A stretch of DNA of 64,000 nucleotides from UBA4744 sp963707435 (GTDB taxonomy: Bacteria; Actinomycetota; Acidimicrobiia; Spongiisociales; UBA4744), in contig CAVPPF010000007.1 in the NCBI GenBank assembly GCA_963707435.1, forward strand, positions 372,001 to 436,000, read 5' to 3'. The notes beneath the pieces were generated by a model. The model saw only the letters and a program-made list of their open reading frames with translations, made no database searches and was not told where the DNA came from. Every line of letters begins with the position of its first letter. The stretch's first letter is position 1. Both the position numbers and the translations under genes were made by a program. This document shows positions 33,470-41,594 of the stretch, piece by piece.

Positions 33470-34540
33470 ATGGCGATCAACGTCGGGTTGGACATAGGCA
33501 CGAGCGCTGTTCGTGCGGCTGTTGTACAGACGGGCAAAGGGGTGCCCGTCTTACAGCGTTATGGGCAGGTGGCGCTCCCCGAAGGCGCCGTCGTCGCCGG
33601 CGAGATCGTGGAGGAAGCGATCGTCCGTGACGCCCTCATCCAACTCTGGAAAACCGCCAAGTTGCCGAAGAAGCGAGTCGTTGTCGGCATTGCCAATCAA
33701 CGAGTGATCGTACGGAGAGTCGATCTGCCCTACATGGCCGAGGACGAGCTCGCTCAGGCGCTCCCGTTCCAAGCCCAGGAGTTCATCCCGATACCGATCG
33801 ACGAAGCGATTCTCGACTTTGTCCCGCTCGAAGAGTTCGCAACTCCCAACGGTGAGCCGATGCTTTCGGTCCTCGTGGTCGCCGCGCACAAAGACATGGC
33901 GGCCGATGTCCTGCGGGTCGTCGGAGATGCCGGGGTCAAGGTCATGGCCATCGATCTGCAGGCTTTCGCCCTGTCTCGTTCCGTCCTCGGCGCCGATTTC
34001 GATCTCGACTCGGGGGTTCAGGCGATCGTCAATATCGGCGCGGGCCTGACCCAGGTGATCCTCTTGAAGGCCGGGACCATCAGATTCCTCAGGATCCTGA
34101 CCATGGGAGGGGCCACGTTCACCGAGGCCCTGGCGGACCGTATGCCGATGGAACCGGAGCAGGCAGAGCAATACAAGCGCCGGACCGGCGTGGCCATCGA
34201 CGGTGTTCCTACGGGGACAGAAGGCGAGGGTCTTGCCAAAGTCGTGCTGACCGAAGAGGCCGATCTCCTCATCGAAGAGATCCGCGGCTCGGTGGACTAC
34301 TACCTGGGCCAATCGGGCAGCGACACCCTCGAGCGACTGTACGTGGCAGGCAACGGGGCCCGGCTCCCCAATCTTGCCAACCGTCTGGGTCGCGCGCTCG
34401 GCGTTGGTGTGGAACCAGTTCGGGTTCTCGACGATGAGAAGATGCAGGTCGGCAAACTCGGGTTGAGTGATGTCGAGCTGGCCCAGGCTCAGCCGGTCCT
34501 TCCGGTGCCGGTCGGGCTGGCGATGTGGGGCGAACTGTGA
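33470..34540 (+). CDS. pilM: Type IV pilus assembly protein PilM
   Basis: The 356-residue protein has the FtsA/actin-like ATPase fold: NVGLDIGTSAVRAAVV at the start (phosphate 1), VNIGAGLTQVILLKAG (phosphate 2) and LYVAGNGARLPNLANRL (adenosine site). It forms a cytoplasmic ring that binds the N-terminus of PilN. The PilN gene begins inside its stop codon. The start ATG 33470 has GGGCGGAG a few bases upstream. Confidence 0.93.
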   Translation: MAINVGLDIGTSAVRAAVVQTGKGVPVLQRYGQVALPEGAVVAGEIVEEAIVRDALIQLWKTAKLPKKRVVVGIANQRVIVRRVDLPYMAEDELAQALPFQAQEFIPIPIDEAILDFVPLEEFATPNGEPMLSVLVVAAHKDMAADVLRVVGDAGVKVMAIDLQAFALSRSVLGADFDLDSGVQAIVNIGAGLTQVILLKAGTIRFLRILTMGGATFTEALADRMPMEPEQAEQYKRRTGVAIDGVPTGTEGEGLAKVVLTEEADLLIEEIRGSVDYYLGQSGSDTLERLYVAGNGARLPNLANRLGRALGVGVEPVRVLDDEKMQVGKLGLSDVELAQAQPVLPVPVGLAMWGEL

Positions 34541-35160
34541 TGCGTACGATCAACCTTCTCCCCCCGGAAGCAGCTCAGCGGGCCACCGCCCGGCGCAAAA
34601 CGTTCGGGTTCTTGGCGCTGGGGCTTGCCTACATTGCGCTGCTGGTGCTGGTTGCCATGTGGTGGCAGGGCAAAGCCAACGATGCGGAAGATGATCTTGC
34701 CGCCCAGCTCACCGCCAACGCCCGGATCGAGGCGGACATCGCCTCCCTGGCGGGGGTCCGGACCCTTCGCTCCACCTACGACGACGGTGTGACGAGGCTC
34801 GGCACCGCGCTGGCCAGGGACATCGCCTGGGGACGGCTGCTGAACGACCTGGCTCGCATCATCCCTGATCGCCTCTGGCTCACGAGCCTGACCGGGAATC
34901 TTCAAAGCGACGACGAGAACCCGCTCCTGCTCGGCCAGGTTGCCGTTTCCGGAGTTGCTTTCGATTACCCGGATGCTTCATCGTGGCTGCGCGTGCTCGA
35001 TGCCGAGGAGTGGCCGGCGCTGGGCGGCGGGTGGGTCTCATCGACCAGCCGTTCGACCATCGGGGAGTCCCCGGTGGTCAACTTCACGTCGGTTGCCTCG
35101 CTCCTGGACGCTGCTCGTTCAAACCGGGTCGAAGAGCGAACCCCGGAGGTTCCGTCATGA
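34540..35160 (+). CDS. pilN: Type IV pilus assembly protein PilN
   Basis: The 206-residue single-span protein starts MRTINLLPPE, the short cytoplasmic motif that docks into PilM, followed by one helix (FGFLALGLAYIALLVLVAMWW), a coiled-coil segment and a ferredoxin-like domain. It overlaps pilM by one base (TGATG) and pilO by four (ATGA). Partner of PilO in the inner membrane alignment complex. Confidence 0.92.
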   Translation: MRTINLLPPEAAQRATARRKTFGFLALGLAYIALLVLVAMWWQGKANDAEDDLAAQLTANARIEADIASLAGVRTLRSTYDDGVTRLGTALARDIAWGRLLNDLARIIPDRLWLTSLTGNLQSDDENPLLLGQVAVSGVAFDYPDASSWLRVLDAEEWPALGGGWVSSTSRSTIGESPVVNFTSVASLLDAARSNRVEERTPEVPS

Positions 35161-35768
35161 AGCGCACCGGTTTGATCATGGGCCTGCTGGGCCTGGGGCT
35201 GGTCACGGCCCTCTGGTACTTTTTTGTGATCTCCCCGACGAACACGAAGATCGCCGATGCGCAAGATCAGCTTGCAGCCGCGGAGGACAACCAGGTGCTG
35301 CTGCAAACCCAGCTCATGCGCCTCAAGAAGATTCAGGAGAACGAGCTTACCTACCGGTCGGCGATCGGTGCGCTCGAGGCCGCGATCCCGCCCACGCCGC
35401 AGATGCCTGCATTGATCGACGACCTGGCTCAACTGGCGGTCGACTCGGGCGTTGAATGGGAGAGCGGCACGTACGGGAACCCGGTTGAGGTGGAAGGGGA
35501 GGATTACTACGAGATTCCGGTCAACCTCTCCGTGCAGGGCCAGTTCTTCGAAGTGCTCGGGTACTTGTACGGGATCGCCGATATGGAACGGATCGTCCGC
35601 ATCGACGCAGTGAGTCTCTCTCCCACGGAAGACGATGCCGGTTTCACGATCGAGAACGTTTCGATTTCCGCAGTCACCTTCACGACCGGCGATGTCGTGC
35701 TGCCGGTGCCCGAAGAACCCGCCGAGACCACGACCACGACCACGACGACCCCCGGGGACGGTGAGTGA
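35157..35768 (+). CDS. pilO: Type IV pilus assembly protein PilO
   Basis: The 203-residue protein has one N-terminal helix (GLIMGLLGLGLVTALWYFFV), a coiled coil and the PilO core with PTPQMPALIDDLAQLAVDSGV and YYEIPVNLSVQGQFFEVLGYL. It ends with a run of eight Thr in a Pro/Glu setting, similar in style to the Thr-rich insert of SecD. ATGA overlap with pilN; one-base overlap with the next gene. Confidence 0.92.
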   Translation: MKRTGLIMGLLGLGLVTALWYFFVISPTNTKIADAQDQLAAAEDNQVLLQTQLMRLKKIQENELTYRSAIGALEAAIPPTPQMPALIDDLAQLAVDSGVEWESGTYGNPVEVEGEDYYEIPVNLSVQGQFFEVLGYLYGIADMERIVRIDAVSLSPTEDDAGFTIENVSISAVTFTTGDVVLPVPEEPAETTTTTTTTPGDGE

Positions 35769-36274
35769 TGCGAGCGAAGAACAGCGGCACCGCCGCGGCG
35801 GTAGCCATTCTCCTGATCGGCCTGGCGGTAGCCGGCGCCTGGATGGTTGTTGCTCCTTCCGTGTTCGGTTCGAACGACACGGTGTTGGACGGTCCGCTCG
35901 CCGAGTCGACCTTGGCGGCACCGGCCGGATCCGAGCTGATCGAGGGTGTGAAAGTGCTGAGCTCTTTCCAGGTATCACAGCCTCGTGACCCGTTTCGGCC
36001 GCTGATCACCGAAGACTCGACGACGGGAACCACCGGCGACGGAACCGGCACCGGTTTTGATCCGTCCGGGATCCGGGTGACCCTCGTCGAGATCAGGGAC
36101 GTTGCCGGTGTCCTGCGAGCCACCGTCAAGGTCGACGGCACCGACTACGACGTCGGCGTGGGTGATACCTTCGCGAGCAACTTCAAAGTGGTCAGTCTCG
36201 ATCCCGACAGTGGCGTCTTCCTCTACGGCGACAACGCGTTCGAGCTGTCCGAAGGCCAGGAGATTCTGAAGTAG
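35768..36274 (+). CDS. Pilus operon protein, possible PilP analogue
   Basis: The 168-residue protein has an N-terminal membrane helix (AVAILLIGLAVAGAWMVVAP), a Thr/Gly-rich linker (TTGTTGDGTGTG) preceded by PRDPFRPLI, and a small C-terminal beta-rich domain. The PRDPF motif and C-terminal domain recall PilP/GspC, which link inner and outer parts of such machines, but this organism should lack an outer membrane secretin, so the role is open. Last gene of the pilM operon, translationally coupled to pilO; GTG 35765 would add one residue. Confidence 0.75.
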   Translation: MRAKNSGTAAAVAILLIGLAVAGAWMVVAPSVFGSNDTVLDGPLAESTLAAPAGSELIEGVKVLSSFQVSQPRDPFRPLITEDSTTGTTGDGTGTGFDPSGIRVTLVEIRDVAGVLRATVKVDGTDYDVGVGDTFASNFKVVSLDPDSGVFLYGDNAFELSEGQEILK

Positions 36275-36314
36275 CGACTTGCTAGTTCAGACCTGATACC
36301 CGAAACTCTCTCGC

Positions 36315-37466
36315 ATGTTGCGTTTCCTCACAGCCGGCGAGTCGCACGGCCCCGGCCTGGTCACCATCGTCGAAGGCCTCCCGGCCGGACTCGATATCAC
36401 CGTTGAAGGGCTGGCCGATCAGCTGCGGAGGCGCCGTTTGGGGTTCGGTCGCGGCCGCCGCATGAAGATCGAGCAAGATGAGTTGGAGATTCTCGGCGGC
36501 GTTCGCCACGGGCGCACCCTGGGGAGCCCCCTGGCGGTTGTGATTCGCAACAGCGAGTGGGCGAAGTGGACCGAGGAGATGTCGCCGGGGGCGGGCCACC
36601 CGAAGCGCCGGATGACGACACCTCGCCCGGGCCACGCGGATCTGGCCGGGATGCTCAAGTACGACACGTACGACGCTCGTGACATCCTGGAGCGGGCATC
36701 TGCCCGGGAAACGGCCGCCAGAACCGTTGCCGGGTACGCGGCCCGGCAACTGCTCGCTCAGGTTGACATTTCGGTGCTGAGCCATGTCGTTGCCATCGGA
36801 CCTCTGACCGTGGCCGCCGGGACCACTCCCGGTCCCGACGACCTCGACATCATCGATGCGTCGCCGGTGCGAGTCTTCGATCGGGACATCGAAGACGCCA
36901 TGACATCGGCCATCGAGCAGGCCAAAGCCGACCGGGACACACTCGGCGGGGTGGTCGAAGTCCTGGCCTTTGGAGTACCGCCCGGCCTCGGCAGCCACGT
37001 CCACTGGGACCGGCGTCTCGATACCCGGCTCGCCGGTGCGCTCATGTCGATCCAGGGCATCAAGGCCGTCGAGATGGGTGACGGTTTTGCCTCGGCCTCC
37101 CGGCCGGGTTCGGAAGCCCACGATGAGATCGGTTTTGTCGACGGTCGATTCGTTCGGTCTTCGGATCGGGCGGGTGGCCTGGAGGGTGGAATCTCCACCG
37201 GACAGACGCTGCGGATGCGGGCCGCCATGAAGCCCATCTCAACGCTCATGCGGCCGCTGCAGAGCGTCAACGTCGAGAACAAGGAACCTGCCGCTGCCTT
37301 TCGGGAGCGTTCAGATGTATGTGCGGTCCCGGCCGCCGGTGTGGTGGCCGAGCAGATGGCGGCCTACATCCTGGCGGATGAGGTGGTGCGCACGTTCGGT
37401 GGGAACACGGTCGAGGATCTGGTCGCAGCCACCGACGCCTATCGAAGACGCCTGCTGGAATTCTGA
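36315..37466 (+). CDS. aroC: Chorismate synthase
   Basis: The 383-residue FMN-dependent enzyme removes phosphate from EPSP to give chorismate. It has the signatures GESHGPGLVTIVEGLPAG at the start, the RP-G-HADL block, RASARETAARTVAG and the C-terminal RSDVCAVPAAGVVAEQMAAY. Length is usual. It opens the aroC-aroK-aroB operon, coupled to aroK by TGATG. The 40-base gap after the pilus operon shows no clear promoter. Confidence 0.97.
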   Translation: MLRFLTAGESHGPGLVTIVEGLPAGLDITVEGLADQLRRRRLGFGRGRRMKIEQDELEILGGVRHGRTLGSPLAVVIRNSEWAKWTEEMSPGAGHPKRRMTTPRPGHADLAGMLKYDTYDARDILERASARETAARTVAGYAARQLLAQVDISVLSHVVAIGPLTVAAGTTPGPDDLDIIDASPVRVFDRDIEDAMTSAIEQAKADRDTLGGVVEVLAFGVPPGLGSHVHWDRRLDTRLAGALMSIQGIKAVEMGDGFASASRPGSEAHDEIGFVDGRFVRSSDRAGGLEGGISTGQTLRMRAAMKPISTLMRPLQSVNVENKEPAAAFRERSDVCAVPAAGVVAEQMAAYILADEVVRTFGGNTVEDLVAATDAYRRRLLEF

Positions 37467-37981
37467 TGAGGGTCCTCTGGCTCATCGGAATGATGGGGGC
37501 CGGCAAAACGACGGTGGGCGAGCTCATCGCCCGCCGCCTGGGCCTCGACCTCATCGACACCGACTCGCTCGTCGAGTCGGTGAGCGGGCTGTCGATCTCC
37601 GCGATATGGGAGCGCGGCGGTGAGAGCATCTTCCGGGATCTGGAGTCCCGGGAGATAGAGCGGATCGCGGCGGATGGCAAGGATTGTATCGTGGCCACGG
37701 GGGGCGGGGCAGTGCTCCGTCCCGGCAACGTCGAGACCATGCGTCGTGCCGGAACCGTCGTGTGGCTGCGCGCAGACCCGGGCATGCTCGCCTCGCGGGT
37801 GCTGCATGGTTCCGATGCCAGGCCGCTCCTCCGGGACGGGCCGGGCGAGGATCGGCTGGCCGCATTGCTATCCGACCGGGAAGATAACTATGCAGGTGCC
37901 GCCCACCACCAGATCGACACGAACTCCAAGACCGCGACCGAGGTCGCACGAGAGGTGATGGAGTTGTGGAACGGATCCTGA
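37466..37981 (+). CDS. aroK: Shikimate kinase
   Basis: The 171-residue kinase phosphorylates shikimate at O3. The P-loop is GMMGAGKTTVGE at residues 8-19, the shikimate site includes DTDSLVE and the Arg of FRDLESREIERI, and GGGAVLRPGN follows. The lid Arg lies in SDARPLL. Normal length. It begins in the aroC stop and overlaps aroB by 16 bases. Confidence 0.96.
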   Translation: MRVLWLIGMMGAGKTTVGELIARRLGLDLIDTDSLVESVSGLSISAIWERGGESIFRDLESREIERIAADGKDCIVATGGGAVLRPGNVETMRRAGTVVWLRADPGMLASRVLHGSDARPLLRDGPGEDRLAALLSDREDNYAGAAHHQIDTNSKTATEVAREVMELWNGS

Positions 37982-38991
37982 TCGACGAGCAGTCCGAGGT
38001 TGTCATCGAGCGAGGCCTGACGACGGGCAACATCTTGCCGGCTCGATCCGATCGCGACGTTGTGGCCCTGTTCACCCAGCCGGGTGCGACCCGCATCGCC
38101 GATACGGTTGCAGCCCATCTGAATGCCCCGGTGGTGCGCCAGATGGTGCTGCCGGACCGGGAGGACGCCAAGACCCTGGCCGTCACCGCAGCAGCCTACG
38201 AGTGGCTGGCTGAGATCGGCATGAGCCGGCACGGGACCATCGTCGGGGTGGGGGGCGGTTCCGTGACCGACCTCGCCGGGTTCGTCGCAGCGACGTATTT
38301 GCGCGGGGTCGAAGTCGTCCATGTTCCCACGACGCTGCTGGGCGCCGTCGACGCGGCCATCGGCGGCAAGACCGGGGTCAATCTGGGTGGAAAGAACCTG
38401 GTCGGAGCATTTCATCACCCGACCCGGGTCGTCATCGACCTCGACGTGCTCGATCGATTGCCGGTCGGATTGAAGCGAGAGGGCATGGCCGAAGCCCTGA
38501 AGGCCGGGCTGATCGGGGATCGCTCGCTCTTCGAACATCTCGAATCCGCCGGCCTGGAGGCTGACCTGGCCCTGGTCGTGCCGAAGGCGGTGAGGGTCAA
38601 AGCAGCTGTTGTCGGACAAGACTTCCGGGAAGGCGGCATCAGGGAGACGCTCAACTACGGCCACACGATCGGCCACGCCGTCGAGATTGTTGCGGCCATC
38701 CCGCACGGAGACGCGGTCGCCATCGGGATGGTGGCCGCCGGCCGGATAGCCGAGGAAGCGGTCGGTTTCGCATCTGCCGATCGTCAGCGACGAGCGATCA
38801 CCAACCTCGGCTTGCCGGTCCGGGCCGATGGTTTGGTCCGCCAGACGGTGCTCGATGTCCTGGCCAGGGATAAGAAGCGAGATGCGACCGGCACCCGCAT
38901 GGTGCTCCTCCGATCGATCGGCGACCCCACCGTCTCCGCCGTGAGCGTCGAGATGATCGATCTGGGGTTGGCCAGCATCGGTATCGGGTAG
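37966..38991 (+). CDS. aroB: 3-Dehydroquinate synthase
   Basis: The 341-residue NAD-dependent cyclase shows GVGGGSVTDLAGFVAATYLRG, the PTTLLGAVDAAIGGKTGVN block, the catalytic Lys/Asn cluster in GGKNLVGAFHHP and zinc ligands in HTIGHAVE. Start GTG 37966 lies inside aroK. Together aroC, aroK and aroB supply three steps of the shikimate pathway; aroE is 12 kb upstream. No aroQ, aroA or aroF lies in the window. Confidence 0.96.
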   Translation: MERILIDEQSEVVIERGLTTGNILPARSDRDVVALFTQPGATRIADTVAAHLNAPVVRQMVLPDREDAKTLAVTAAAYEWLAEIGMSRHGTIVGVGGGSVTDLAGFVAATYLRGVEVVHVPTTLLGAVDAAIGGKTGVNLGGKNLVGAFHHPTRVVIDLDVLDRLPVGLKREGMAEALKAGLIGDRSLFEHLESAGLEADLALVVPKAVRVKAAVVGQDFREGGIRETLNYGHTIGHAVEIVAAIPHGDAVAIGMVAAGRIAEEAVGFASADRQRRAITNLGLPVRADGLVRQTVLDVLARDKKRDATGTRMVLLRSIGDPTVSAVSVEMIDLGLASIGIG

Positions 38992-39006
38992 GCGGCCGCC
39001 GGGCGA

Positions 39007-39012
39007 TACACT
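39007..39012 (+). promoter_or_regulatory. Candidate -10 box of efp-nusB
   Basis: TACACT lies 25 bases before ATG 39038, followed by the ribosome binding site AAAGGAG at 39024-39030. This mRNA therefore has a short leader, in contrast to the leaderless units. Confidence 0.45.
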
Positions 39013-39037
39013 CACGCCTGTCGAAAGGAGCCACCAC

Positions 39038-39595
39038 ATGATCTCAACGAATGAAGCACGCCCCGGGATGGCTCTAAGCCTTCCAGATGGACTCTTCAGC
39101 ATCGTCGAGTACCAGCACGTCAAGCCGGGCAAAGGCAAGGCGTTCGTGCGGATGAAACTCAAGAACCTCGACTCGGGAGCTGTGATCGACCGGACCTTCC
39201 GGGCGGGCGAGTCGGTCGAGCAAGCCGTCATTGACCGCCGCGACCACCAGTTCCTCTACCGCGATGATCTCGGATTCCACTTCATGGACCTGGAGACGTA
39301 CGGCCAGTTCGCCATCCCGGTTGAAGATGTCGGCGATAGTGCCTCCTATCTGGTCGATGGGATGACAGCACTCCTGCACATGTACAACGGGAAAGCGATC
39401 TCCGTGGAACTGCCCGCCTCGGTTGAACTCGAGGTTGTCAAGGCGGAACCCGGAGTGAAGGGAGACCGGGTGTCCGGGGCCACCAAACCCGTCACGGTTC
39501 AAACCGGTCTGGTTGTGCAAGCCCCGCTCTTCGTCGATGTAGGCGATGTGATCAAGGTCGATACCCGCAGCGGCGAATACCTCACTCGCGTGTGA
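39038..39595 (+). CDS. efp: Translation elongation factor P
   Basis: The 185-residue three-domain factor rescues ribosomes stalled at proline runs. The P-site loop is HVKPGKGKAFVR, with the usual Lys available. Domains II and III follow (DRRDHQFLYRDD; GDRVSGATKPVTVQTG; the C-terminal VDTRSGEYLTRV). Length is usual. A strong AAAGGAG site precedes ATG. nusB starts in its stop codon, the common actinobacterial efp-nusB pair. Confidence 0.97.
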   Translation: MISTNEARPGMALSLPDGLFSIVEYQHVKPGKGKAFVRMKLKNLDSGAVIDRTFRAGESVEQAVIDRRDHQFLYRDDLGFHFMDLETYGQFAIPVEDVGDSASYLVDGMTALLHMYNGKAISVELPASVELEVVKAEPGVKGDRVSGATKPVTVQTGLVVQAPLFVDVGDVIKVDTRSGEYLTRV

Positions 39596-40017
39596 CTACT
39601 CCGCCGGAAAACCCCCCCGAGCCCCGCGATCTGGCTCTCATCGCTCTCTACGAGGCCGATCAGCGCCGGCTTCCCCACGCCGAACTCGACGCCGACTACC
39701 CGGCCAAGGCGGCCCGGCTGGTACGTGGCGTCGAAGATCACCTCGCCGAACTCGGGTTGGCCATCGATGGAGTTTCGACCCGGTGGCGGGTTGCCAGGAT
39801 GCCGCCCGTCGATCGAGCCATCCTCCGTCTGGGTCTCTACGAGCTTCGTTTCGAGAAAAGGACTCCCATCGGCGTGATCCTGGCCGAAGCCGTTCGACTC
39901 GCCCGGACGTACTCAACCGAGCGCAGCAGTGCATTCGTCAATGGCATTCTGTCCCAGCTGGCCACACGGGAACGACCCGACGAGGTACAAACCGGCCCAA
40001 AACCGGTGTCTCCGTGA
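39592..40017 (+). CDS. nusB: Transcription antitermination factor NusB
   Basis: The 141-residue all-helical factor binds boxA RNA together with S10 for rRNA antitermination. Homology covers ARDLALIALYEADQ-like start (here RDLALIALYEADQ), MPPVDRAILRLGLYEL and the C-terminal YSTERSSAFVNGILSQL. Start GTG 39592 overlaps the efp stop (GTGTGA). A promoter for the pyr operon follows 8 bases after its stop. Confidence 0.94.
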   Translation: MTTPPENPPEPRDLALIALYEADQRRLPHAELDADYPAKAARLVRGVEDHLAELGLAIDGVSTRWRVARMPPVDRAILRLGLYELRFEKRTPIGVILAEAVRLARTYSTERSSAFVNGILSQLATRERPDEVQTGPKPVSP

Positions 40018-40025
40018 GGGTGTGC

Positions 40026-40031
40026 TACGCT
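40026..40031 (+). promoter_or_regulatory. Candidate -10 box of the pyr operon
   Basis: TACGCT lies just upstream of the PyrR-binding element, which would then be at the very 5' end of the transcript (start near 40038-40040). Confidence 0.5.
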
Positions 40032-40042
40032 CCCGCCCAACG

Positions 40043-40076
40043 TCCTTTAATGCCGGTCCCGTGAGGCCGGAAAGGA
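40043..40076 (+). promoter_or_regulatory. PyrR-binding RNA element
   Basis: A lower stem TCCTTT/AAAGGA (40043-40048 with 40071-40076), a small internal loop and an upper CCGG/CCGG stem enclose the loop TCCCGTGAGG, which fits the known PyrR-binding consensus UCCnGnGAGG. The 3' arm AAAGGAG also serves as the Shine-Dalgarno of a leader peptide starting at 40085, so PyrR binding should hide it. Confidence 0.85.
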
Positions 40077-40084
40077 GCATCACC

Positions 40085-40165
40085 ATGCACAGATTCTGCA
40101 GACATGCCGCCCCCGGGGCGGCCTTTTTCTTGAGCAGCCGGAGGAGGGGCACATGGCGAAAGTAA
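40085..40165 (+). CDS. Leader peptide of the pyr operon (26 residues)
   Basis: An ATG stands 7 bases behind AAAGGAG. The frame runs through the attenuator hairpin (the segment HAAPGAAFFL is encoded by it) and ends with TAA at 40163-40165, inside pyrR. Translation would keep the terminator from forming; PyrR bound to the upstream element would block translation and allow termination. The peptide sequence itself looks functionless, Arg-rich at the end (SSRRRGTW). The reading frame and site are seen; the mechanism is inference, in line with PyrR acting on leader translation in mycobacteria. Confidence 0.6.
   Translation: MHRFCRHAAPGAAFFLSSRRRGTWRK
40106..40128 (+). terminator. Attenuator of the pyr operon
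   Basis: GCCGCC/GGCGGC with extra C-G pairs forms a short strong hairpin (40106-40122) followed by CTTTTT (40123-40128). It lies before pyrR and inside the leader peptide frame, so it should act as a conditional terminator. Confidence 0.75.
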
Positions 40166-40680
40166 TGAACTCGGAAGAGATCGACCGCGCCCTCCGTCGC
40201 ATTGCGCACGAGATCCTGGAACGAAACATGGGAGCTGCCGACGTGATGCTCGTCGGGATCCACACCAGAGGTGTCCCCCTCGCCGAACGGCTTCGCCATG
40301 CCATCGACGAGTACGAGAGCGAGAAGGTCCCGGTCGGGACGCTCGACATCGGGCTCTATCGCGACGACCTCGACCGCCGGCCGACGACCGAGCTGGGAGC
40401 CACGCTGATGCCGGAGGACCCCACGGGCCGAATCGTCGTCCTCGTCGACGACGTCCTCTACACCGGCCGCACGATCCGTGCCGCTCTCGATGCGCTCGCA
40501 GATCTGGGTCGACCGCAAGCAGTTCAACTGGCGGTGCTCGTCGATCGCGGGCACCGGCAACTTCCCATCCGGGCCGACTATGTCGGCAAGAACCTGCCGA
40601 CCTCCTCAAACGAACAGGTGAAGGTGCGCCTGCACGAAACCGACGGGAAGGACGGCATATGGATCGAGGAGCGCACATGA
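40153..40680 (+). CDS. pyrR: Bifunctional pyr operon regulator/uracil phosphoribosyltransferase PyrR
   Basis: The 175-residue protein senses UMP/UTP against PRPP and binds pyr leader RNA. It carries LVGIHTRGVPLAERL, the PRPP loop VVLVDDVLYTGRTIRAALDAL (residues near 95-113) and the C-terminal DRGHRQLPIRADYVGKNLPT. GGAGGAGGGG lies before ATG 40153. It is the first full gene behind the element it is expected to bind, giving feedback control of pyrB, pyrC, pyrD and pyrF. Stop overlaps pyrB (ATGA). Confidence 0.96.
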   Translation: MAKVMNSEEIDRALRRIAHEILERNMGAADVMLVGIHTRGVPLAERLRHAIDEYESEKVPVGTLDIGLYRDDLDRRPTTELGATLMPEDPTGRIVVLVDDVLYTGRTIRAALDALADLGRPQAVQLAVLVDRGHRQLPIRADYVGKNLPTSSNEQVKVRLHETDGKDGIWIEERT

Positions 40681-41594
40681 AACACTTTCTCACCACCGAC
40701 GACGTAAGCCGGGATGACCTCGAGTCGCTCCTCGACCTCTCCGATGAGTTCGTGGAAGTACTGGCTCGACCGATCCCGAAGGTCCCGGCGCTGCGCGGAA
40801 AGACCGTGGCGATGCTGTTCTTCGAGGCCTCGACCAGGACCCGCCTTTCCTTCGAACGGGCGGCAAAGGCGCTGTCCGCAGACACGATGAGTTTCTCCCC
40901 CTCGACGTCATCGTTGAGCAAAGGGGAGAGCCTCAAGGACACCGCGCTGACGATCAAAGCCATGGGAGCCGACGCCCTGGTGGTGCGCCATGCCTTCACC
41001 GGCGCACAGTGGCGGATCGCCGAGTGGACGGGACTGCCGGTACTCAACGCAGGCGATGGAGCGCATCAGCACCCCACCCAGGCGCTGCTCGACGCGCTGA
41101 CGATCCGGCAGCAGTTTGGGACCCTCGACGGCCTGCGGATCGCCATCGTCGGCGACATCCGGCATTCCCGCGTGGCACGTTCCGACATCTCGACCTTCAC
41201 CACCCTCGGTGCCGAGGTCACCCTGGTCGCCCCTTCGACTCTCCTGCCCGTCAATCTCGACGGGTGGCCGGTCAAGGTAGCCGGGTCGATCGATGACGTC
41301 CTCGACGTCGATGTGGTCTACCTGCTTCGCATCCAGGCAGAACGCGGAGGCGCCTCGGTGTTCCCCTCACTCCCGGAGTATGTGAGCAGGTTCGGAATGA
41401 CGCGGGAAAGGTTTGCCCACCTGGCCGCCGACGCGATCGTCATGCATCCCGGTCCTATGAATCGAGGCGTCGAGATTGCTCCCGAAGTCGCGGACCATCC
41501 CCGGGCCAGGATTCTCGAACAGGTCGCCAACGGCGTGGCAGTACGGATGGCCGTTCTCTTCAGACTGCTGGGCGGGGAGGTCCACGATGCTTGA
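40677..41594 (+). CDS. pyrB: Aspartate carbamoyltransferase catalytic subunit
   Basis: The 305-residue enzyme joins carbamoyl phosphate and aspartate, the first committed pyrimidine step. It shows the carbamoyl phosphate loop FFEASTRTRLSFE, the Lys of SSLSKGESLKDT, HQHPTQALLD and MHPGPMNRG. No regulatory pyrI subunit lies nearby; control is left to PyrR. ATG 40677 overlaps the pyrR stop; its end overlaps pyrC by 8 bases. Confidence 0.96.
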   Translation: MKHFLTTDDVSRDDLESLLDLSDEFVEVLARPIPKVPALRGKTVAMLFFEASTRTRLSFERAAKALSADTMSFSPSTSSLSKGESLKDTALTIKAMGADALVVRHAFTGAQWRIAEWTGLPVLNAGDGAHQHPTQALLDALTIRQQFGTLDGLRIAIVGDIRHSRVARSDISTFTTLGAEVTLVAPSTLLPVNLDGWPVKVAGSIDDVLDVDVVYLLRIQAERGGASVFPSLPEYVSRFGMTRERFAHLAADAIVMHPGPMNRGVEIAPEVADHPRARILEQVANGVAVRMAVLFRLLGGEVHDA

